Source of the DNA: Nocardioides panacis
GTDB lineage: Bacteria; Actinomycetota; Actinomycetes; Propionibacteriales; Nocardioidaceae
Direction: 5' to 3'
NCBI RefSeq assembly: GCF_019039255.1
Contig: NZ_CP077062.1
Span: forward strand, 2,294,001-2,358,000
DNA length: 64,000 bases
The notes under the pieces are model-generated. The model was not told the DNA's origin and made no database searches. It saw only the letters and a program-made list of their open reading frames with translations. A program made the translations under genes and the position numbers. Shown here in pieces: positions 54,018 through 64,000 of this stretch; position 1 is the stretch's first letter; the number at the start of each line of letters is the position of its first letter.

Positions 54018-54759
54018 ATGCAGCGTCTCCGCGCCCTGCAGCTGCTCGCAGACGGAGGCTCGCTGAGCGACGTCAGCCGGGCCACCGGCGTCAGCCGCGC
54101 CAGCCTGCGCGAGTGGCGCGACCGAGGTCCGGGCGCACTTCCGGCCACCGGTGCCTGCTGGGTGTGCGAGGAGACCGTACCGGCGGCGTCGTCCGGGTAC
54201 GCCCGGCTGCTGGGCTACTACCTCGGCGACGGTTGCCTGTCCCGCGTCCGGTCCGTGCACGCGCTGCGAGTGTCCTGTGACCGCGCCTACCCCGGCATCG
54301 TCGAGGACGTCACCGCTGCCATCGGCGAGGTGCGGCCGGGTGCCCGGGTGCAGCACGTCCGGGCACCGGGAGTGGTAGTCGTGCAGAGCTACTGGAAGCA
54401 CTGGCCGTGCCTGTTCCCGCAGCACGGCCCCGGCCGCAAGCACGAGCGCACCCTGGTGCTCGCCGGCTGGCAGCGCGAGGTGGTCGAGCGGCACCCGGCC
54501 GACCTGCTGCGCGGGCTGTTCCACTCCGACGGCTGCCGGGCGAACAACTGGACGCGACGCCTGGTGGCCGGCGAGATGAAGCGCTACGACTACCCGCGGT
54601 GGCAGTTCACCAACAACTCCCCCGGACATCCGGCGCTGGTGCTGCGAGGCGCTCGACTTGGTCGACGTACCGTGGCGGCAGTCGAGCTGGAAGACGATCT
54701 CGGTCTCCACCCGCGCCGGGGTGGCCCGGCTCGACGAGCTGCTCGGGCTCAAGCGCTGA
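54018..54759 (+). pseudogene. HTH/LAGLIDADG-like homing-endonuclease family gene, frameshifted
   Basis: An N-terminal helix-turn-helix (GGSLSDVSRATGVSRASLRE) is followed by LLGYYLGDGCLS and LLRGLFHSDGCR, the two repeated motifs of LAGLIDADG-type proteins, and then KRYDYPRWQFTNNS. The frame breaks at the C5 run 54619-54623; with four Cs it continues as DIRRWCCEALDLVDVPW and ends with GLKR at the TGA 54757-54759, ~246 residues in all. Starts 52 bp after the tRNA. May be a mobile element tied to the tRNA or a domesticated regulator. Confidence 0.65.
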
Positions 54760-54765
54760 GCGCGC

Positions 54766-56214
54766 TCACTCCGGGCGTCGGTAGGCCGGGGCGACCCCGT
54801 TGATCGCGTCGCCCATCCGGTGGATGCGCAGCGCGTTCGTCGAGCCCGGGATCCCCGGGGGCGCACCGGCGATGATCACCACCAGGTCGCCCTCCTGCAC
54901 CTTGCCGACCCGCAGGAGGTGCTCGTCGACCTGGCGGACCATCTCGTCGGTGTGCTCGACCGGCGCCGCGAGGAACGTCTCGACGCCCCACGAGAGCGCG
55001 AGCTGGGAACGCACGACGGGCACCGGGGTGAACGCCAGCATCGGGATCGCGCCGCGGTAGCGCGACAGCCGCCGTGCCGAGTCGCCGCTCTGGGTGAACG
55101 CGACGAGGTACTTCGCCCGGACCCGGTCGGCGACCTCGGCGGCGGCCTTGGCGATCACGCCGCCGCGGGTGCGGGGCTGCCAGTCGATGGCCGCCATCCG
55201 GGCCAGGCCGTGGTCCTCGGTCGACGAGATGATCCGGGCCATCGTCTCGACGGTCTCGATGGGGAACTCCCCCACGCTGGTCTCGCCGGACAGCATCACC
55301 GCGTCGGCGCCGTCGAGCACCGCGTTGGCGACGTCCGAGGCCTCGGCCCGCGTCGGGCGCGGGGAGGAGATCATCGACTCGAGCATCTGGGTGGCCACGA
55401 TGACCGGCTTTGCGTGCCGGCGGGCGACCTCGATGACCTGCTTCTGCAGGAACGGGACGTCCTCGAGCGGGCACTCCACGCCGAGGTCGCCGCGGGCCAC
55501 CATGAAGCCGTCGAACGCGTCGACGATCTCCTCGATGTTGTCGATCGCCTGCGGCTTCTCGATCTTGGCGATGACGGGCAGGAAGATGCCCTCCTCGCGC
55601 ATGATCTTGCGGACGTCCTCCGCGTCGGCGGCGCTGCGCACGAACGACAGCGCGATGAAGTCGACGGTCAGGTGCAGCGCCCAGCGCAGGTCGTCGATGT
55701 CCTTCTCGGACATCGCCGGCACGGAGACCGCGACCCCGGGCAGGTTGATGCCCTTGTGGTTGCTGATCGGTCCGGCGACGCGCACGCGGGTGACGACGTC
55801 GGTCTCCCCCACCTCGACGACCTCGAGGCGCACCTTGCCGTCGTCGATCAGGATCGGGTCGCCGACGCGGACGTCGCCCGGGAGCCCCTTGTACGTCGTC
55901 GAGCAGATCGTGGCGTCGCCCGGCACCTCGCGGGTGGTGATCGTGAACGTCGCCCCCGCCACGAGCTGCACGGGGCCGCCGGCGACCTTGCCCAGCCGGA
56001 TCTTGGGGCCCTGCAGGTCCGCGAAGATGCCGACGCCGTGACCGCTCGCGTCGGAGGCCTCACGGACCATCCGGTAGACCTGCTCGTGGTCGGCGTACGA
56101 CCCGTGGCTGAGGTTCATCCGGGCGACGTCCATGCCGGCATCGACGAGGGCGCGGATCTTCTCGGGAGTGTTCACCGCGGGACCCAGGGTGCAGACGATC
56201 TTTGCTCTACGCAC
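54766..56214 (-). CDS. pyk: Pyruvate kinase
   Basis: 482 residues. KIVCTLGPAVNTPEKI and ARMNLSHG at the N-terminus, PVIAKIEKPQAIDNIEEI, MVARGDLGVECPLEDV, and ATQMLESMISSPRPTRAEASD in the active site, then a C-terminal allosteric domain. Converts PEP + ADP to pyruvate + ATP. GTG start. Converges on the LAGLIDADG-like gene with a 6-bp gap. Confidence 0.97.
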   Translation of the reverse strand: MRRAKIVCTLGPAVNTPEKIRALVDAGMDVARMNLSHGSYADHEQVYRMVREASDASGHGVGIFADLQGPKIRLGKVAGGPVQLVAGATFTITTREVPGDATICSTTYKGLPGDVRVGDPILIDDGKVRLEVVEVGETDVVTRVRVAGPISNHKGINLPGVAVSVPAMSEKDIDDLRWALHLTVDFIALSFVRSAADAEDVRKIMREEGIFLPVIAKIEKPQAIDNIEEIVDAFDGFMVARGDLGVECPLEDVPFLQKQVIEVARRHAKPVIVATQMLESMISSPRPTRAEASDVANAVLDGADAVMLSGETSVGEFPIETVETMARIISSTEDHGLARMAAIDWQPRTRGGVIAKAAAEVADRVRAKYLVAFTQSGDSARRLSRYRGAIPMLAFTPVPVVRSQLALSWGVETFLAAPVEHTDEMVRQVDEHLLRVGKVQEGDLVVIIAGAPPGIPGSTNALRIHRMGDAINGVAPAYRRPE

Positions 56215-56220
56215 GTCCCG

Positions 56221-56226
56221 ACCCTA
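56221..56226 (-). promoter_or_regulatory. -10 element for leaderless pyk mRNA
   Basis: TAGGGT lies 6 nt before the pyk GTG at 56214. The spacer (CGGGAC) holds no ribosome-binding site, so the mRNA probably begins at the start codon. Confidence 0.6.
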
Positions 56227-56294
56227 GCGGGCTACCGGCGGGTCACCCGAGCCGCCACCTCGATCGTTCCAGGATGCGGTCGCCCGCGCCCCGC

Positions 56295-57765
56295 TCACAC
56301 GACGAGCGGTCGCTCCGTCGGCTTGATCGGGGACGGCAGCGTCGTCGAGCCGGTGAGGTAGGTGTCCACCGCGGCAGCGGCCGCACGCCCCTCCGCGATG
56401 GCCCAGACGATCAGCGACTGACCGCGTCCGGCGTCCCCGGCGACGAACACGCCCGGCTGGCTGGACATGTAGGCCAGGTCGCGCACGATGTTGCCGCGGT
56501 CGTCGAGGTCGACACCCAGCTGGGCCACCACCCCGTCCTGCTCCGGGCCGGTGAAGCCCATCGCGAAGAGCACCAGCTCGGCCGGGATCTCCCGCTCGGA
56601 GCCCTCGACCTCGGCGAACCGGCCGTCCTTCATCTCCACGTCGACCAGGCGCAGCGCCCGCACGTGGCCGGACTCGTCGCCGAGGAACTCCTGGGTCGAC
56701 ACGGAGTACATCCGCTCGCCGCCCTCCTCGTGGGCCGAGGACACCCGGAACAGCATCGGGTACGTCGGCCAGGGCTGTCCCGCGGGACGGTCCTCGCCGG
56801 GCTGCGGCATGATCTCCAGCTGCGTGACGGACGCGGCCTGCTGGCGGTGCGACGTACCCAGGCAGTCCGCCCCGGTGTCGCCGCCGCCGATGATCACCAC
56901 GTGCTTGCCGGTCGCGGTGATCTGGTCCGAGCCGTCGGGTGTCGGGGCCTGGCCGAGCGAGGCCCGGTTGGACTGCGGGAGGAACTCCATCGCCTGGTGG
57001 ATGCCGCCGAGCTCGCGACCGGTGATCGGCAGGTCACGTGCCACCGTCGCGCCCATCGCCAGCACGACCGCGTCGAAGCGGTCGATCAGCTGGGGGCCCG
57101 TGACGTCGCCGCCGACGTCGACGCCCGAGCGGAACACCGTGCCCTCGCGGCGCATCTGGTCGATGCGCCGGTCGAGGTGCTTCTTCTCCATCTTGAACTC
57201 GGGGATGCCGTAGCGCAGCAGGCCGCCGGGCTTGTCCGCGCGCTCGTAGACCGCGACAGTGTGCCCGGCCCGGGTGAGCTGCTGGGCGGCCGCGAGGCCG
57301 GCCGGGCCGGAGCCGATGACCGCGACGGTCTTGCCCGAGAGCCATTCGGGGGGCTGGGGCCGGACCAGGCCGGTGTCCCAGGCGCGGTCGGCGATCGAGA
57401 CCTCGACGTTCTTGATCGTCACCGGGTCCTGGTTGATGCCCAGCACACAGGCGGTCTCGCACGGCGCCGGGCACAGCCGACCGGTGAACTCCGGGAAGTT
57501 GTTCGTCGCGTGCAGCCGCTCGATCGCGCCCTCCCAGTCGTCGCGCCAGACCAGGTCGTTCCACTCCGGGATGATGTTGCCCAGCGGGCAGCCCTGGTGG
57601 CAGAACGGGATGCCGCAGTCCATGCAGCGCCCGGCCTGCTCGGTGATGATCGGCAGCAGGGCGCGGCCCGCCCCCTCGGGGTAGACCTCGTTCCAGTCGT
57701 GCAGCCGCTCGTCGACGGGCCGGCGGGACGCGACCTCGCGCCCGGTCTTGAGGAAACCGCGGGGG

Positions 57766-57773
<8 letters not shown>
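56295..57773 (-). CDS. gltD: Glutamate synthase small subunit
   Basis: 492 residues. The N-terminal Cys clusters [17 protein letters not shown] bind 4Fe-4[19 protein letters not shown] binds [14 protein letters not shown] binds NADPH. Passes electrons from NADPH to GltB. ATG overlaps the gltB stop by 8 bp (ATGGCTGA). Confidence 0.97.
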
Positions 57774-62289
<4,516 letters not shown>

Positions 62290-62479
62290 GGGCCATCCCT
62301 CCCGTCGTCGTGGCACCCGAAATGGTCCGCGGGGGAGGCGGTCCGGGCGCTTTCTCATGCAAGTGACGCAGGGGACGACATTGGCCCAAGCATCGAGAAG
62401 ACTACAGCACGGTAACGTTCGGCAGCCCGGCCAGCGGGACGGGTGGCTCACACTCTGGACGGCGCCCCGGAGGGCCGGA
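62290..62479 (-). promoter_or_regulatory. gltB upstream region
   Basis: 190 bp between gltB and the VIT gene. TAGTCT at 62399-62404 (minus strand) is a fair -10, giving a ~100-nt leader; GGGAGG lies just before the ATG. No clear terminator, riboswitch or small gene was seen. Confidence 0.4.
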
Positions 62480-63214
62480 TCAGCCGATCCCGGCGCTCCC
62501 CACGAGGCTGCCGAACACGTACGTCAGGCCGGCCGCGGCGGCGCCCAGGACCATCTGCCGCGACCCGCCGTACCACCAGGACCTGCTGGTCACCTGGGTC
62601 ACCACGGCGCCGCAGACGAACAGCGCGAGCAGCGTCACCAGCATCCCGGGGACCAGGGTGTCCGCGCCGAGCAGATAGGGCAGCACCGGGATCAGCGCGC
62701 CCACGGCGAACGAGAGGAACGACGACACCGCCGCGACCATCGGCGAGGCCAGGTCGTCGGGGTCGACGCCGAGCTCCTCGCGCGCGTGCACCGCCACCGC
62801 GTTGTCCACGTTCGCGTGGATCTGCCGGGAGACCTCCGCGGCGAGCACCGGGTCGATCCCCTTCGCGACGTACATCTCGGCCAGCTCGCCGGCCTCGCCC
62901 TCCGGGTTGGCGATGATCTCGCGGCGCTCCTTGTCGATCTCGCGCTGGGCGGCCTCGGACTGGCTGGCGACCGAGGTGTACTCCCCCGCCGCCATCGAGA
63001 ACGCCCCCGCAGCCAGGCCGGCGAGCCCGGCGAGCACGACGGCGGCGGACCCGGTGTGGTCCCGGGTCCCGCCCGCGACCCCGGCGATCAGCGCCAGGTT
63101 GGAGACCAGGCCGTCCATCGCGCCGAACACCGCGGGACGCAGCCAGCCACCGGTGACGTCGGGGTGGTCGTGGGAGATCTCCGGAAGATCGGGAACGCGC
63201 GCGTCGGTGGTCAT
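62480..63214 (-). CDS. VIT/CCC1-family iron/manganese transporter
   Basis: About 244 residues, five spans. [21 protein letters not shown] opens the family domain, followed by [20 protein letters not shown] and the charged cytoplasmic helix [20 protein letters not shown] that binds metal. Likely moves Fe2+ or Mn2+ out of the cytosol. ATG at 63214 has a leaderless -10 upstream. Confidence 0.88.
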   Translation of the reverse strand: MTTDARVPDLPEISHDHPDVTGGWLRPAVFGAMDGLVSNLALIAGVAGGTRDHTGSAAVVLAGLAGLAAGAFSMAAGEYTSVASQSEAAQREIDKERREIIANPEGEAGELAEMYVAKGIDPVLAAEVSRQIHANVDNAVAVHAREELGVDPDDLASPMVAAVSSFLSFAVGALIPVLPYLLGADTLVPGMLVTLLALFVCGAVVTQVTSRSWWYGGSRQMVLGAAAAGLTYVFGSLVGSAGIG

Positions 63215-63221
63215 GGGCGCC

Positions 63222-63270
63222 AACCTAACCAAGCGGCGCCGGCATTTCACCGAAGGAAAGCCTCACCTGT
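63222..63270 (-). promoter_or_regulatory. VIT promoter with iron-box-like site
   Basis: TAGGTT (63222-63227) lies 7 nt before the ATG at 63214, a leaderless arrangement. At 63252-63270 the plus strand reads GAAGGAAAGCCTCACCTGT, matching the IdeR/DmdR1 variant TTAGGTTAGGCTCACCTAA at 12 of 19 positions, centred ~47 bp upstream of the start. The position would suit activation in iron-replete cells (inference). Confidence 0.4.
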
Positions 63271-64000
63271 CCTGGGGATCGTCCTCCGGCACCGGATGCT
63301 GGTCGGTGCCCCCTGGGTCACGTCTCGTCACCGTTGTCGGAGCACCCTCCACGGCGGCGGAGCTGGGTACGGCGGTCGCGTCGGCGTCGGACCCGGCGGC
63401 GGTGCCGTCGGTCCCGGCGGACGGGACGTAGCTGTCGCGGAACACCGACTCCTCGCGGCCGGGGTGCCGCCGGCCGACCACCACGAAGTACGTCGCGGCG
63501 AGCAGGAACACCACGATCGAGGTCCACACGTTCAGCCGCAGGCCGAACACGTCGTTGGCCTCGACGGCGTCGATCCGGAGGTACTCGATCCAGCCCCGGC
63601 CGGCGGTGTAGCCCATGACGTAGAGCGCGAACGCCCGGCCGTGGCCGAGCCGGAACCGGCGGTCGGCCCAGACGACCAGCGCCGCGACGCCGAGGTTCCA
63701 ACCGAACTCGTAGAGGTAGGTGGGGTGGAACGTCTCGTACTTCTGGTACTGCGGCGCGAGCGACGCCCGGTGCGCCGGGTCGATCTCCAGCCCCCAGGGC
63801 AGCGTCGTGGGCTTGCCGAACAGCTCCTGGTTGAACCAGTTGCCCCAGCGGCCGATCGCCTGGGCGACCACGATCCCGGGGGCCAGCGCGTCGGCCATCG
63901 GCGGCAGCTTGATGCCGTAGCGCCGGCAGCCGATCCAGGCGCCGACGCCGCCGAGCGCGATCGCCCCCCCAGATGCCCAGGCCGCCCTGCCAGACGTAGA
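63263..64000 (-). CDS. lgt: Prolipoprotein diacylglyceryl transferase, partial and frame-disrupted
   Basis: C-terminal part running off the window. VAQAIGRWGNWFNQELFG is the Lgt signature, followed by HPTYLYEFGWNLG and GRGWIEYLRID; the tail after the last span is long and Ala/Thr/Asp-rich. At the C7 run 63964-63970 one base is extra: six would give LGIWGAIALGG, the expected sequence. Transfers diacylglyceryl to lipobox Cys. Next to pyk/gltBD. Confidence 0.9.
   Translation of the reverse strand, partial: STSGRAAWASGGAIALGGVGAWIGCRRYGIKLPPMADALAPGIVVAQAIGRWGNWFNQELFGKPTTLPWGLEIDPAHRASLAPQYQKYETFHPTYLYEFGWNLGVAALVVWADRRFRLGHGRAFALYVMGYTAGRGWIEYLRIDAVEANDVFGLRLNVWTSIVVFLLAATYFVVVGRRHPGREESVFRDSYVPSAGTDGTAAGSDADATAVPSSAAVEGAPTTVTRRDPGGTDQHPVPEDDPQDR

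Overview
The window is very GC-rich DNA with dense, tightly overlapping genes from an actinomycete. Actinobacterial markers are present: a mycobacterial-type integration host factor (mihF), an ANTAR-domain PdtaR regulator, a degenerate PriA, and a ribDEM-ribBA-ribH operon behind an FMN riboswitch. From general knowledge of M. tuberculosis, the order mihF-gmk-rpoZ-coaBC-metK-priA-def-fmt-rsmB-rpe-ribD matches the Rv1388-Rv1416 neighbourhood, and lgt/pyk/pdtaR/polA recur together there too. A Nocardioides-like organism is my inference; there is no rRNA here to confirm it.

Region 1 (1-5.3 kb): the end of a membrane protein, a divergent MFS exporter/TetR pair with twin operator-like palindromes, then a minus-strand operon SDR - carbamate kinase - ring-opening amidohydrolase (cyanurate hydrolase/barbiturase family). 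Region 2 (5.4-17.8 kb): a secreted SGNH-type protein, then one long minus-strand operon NCS2 uracil/xanthine permease - molybdenum hydroxylase coxM-S-L-G - amidase - hyuA - hyuB, almost every junction a 4-8 bp overlap. Region 3 (18.1-25.2 kb): a plus-strand ProX/OpuC-type ABC importer, then DUF2877-FdrA-DUF1116, the set known in E. coli as oxamate carbamoyltransferase AllH/AllF/AllG. Regions 1-3 look like one catabolic island for a cyclic ureide or pyrimidine: uptake, Mo-dependent hydroxylation, ring opening, phosphorolysis of the N-carbamoyl product to carbamoyl phosphate, and ATP recovery by carbamate kinase.

Region 4 (25.3-46 kb): a DUF4188 gene flanked by two 22-nt tandem repeat arrays, then minus-strand housekeeping genes: PH-domain protein, hisG, hisE, the riboflavin operon with its FMN riboswitch, rpe, a small Cys/His-rich protein, rsmB, fmt, def, priA, metK, coaBC, rpoZ, gmk, mihF, polA, and a GNAT gene. 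Only the phosphatase at 38.0 kb is on the plus strand. Region 5 (46.2-52.7 kb): DUF554 protein, livHMGF, a strong bidirectional terminator and the convergent livK. Region 6 (52.9-64 kb): pdtaR, a small hypothetical, an anomalous tRNA with a Leu-CAA anticodon but no long variable arm, an adjoining LAGLIDADG-like gene, pyk, gltD, gltB, a VIT-family transporter and a partial lgt.

Two window-wide observations: at least six genes carry what looks like a single extra G or C relative to the frame their family requires, mostly in homopolymer runs, suggesting assembly indels; and many genes have a TANNNT -10 element 6-7 nt before the start codon, typical of leaderless mRNAs. No gene-free stretch exceeds 300 bases. 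No rRNA, insertion sequence, prophage or CRISPR array was seen.
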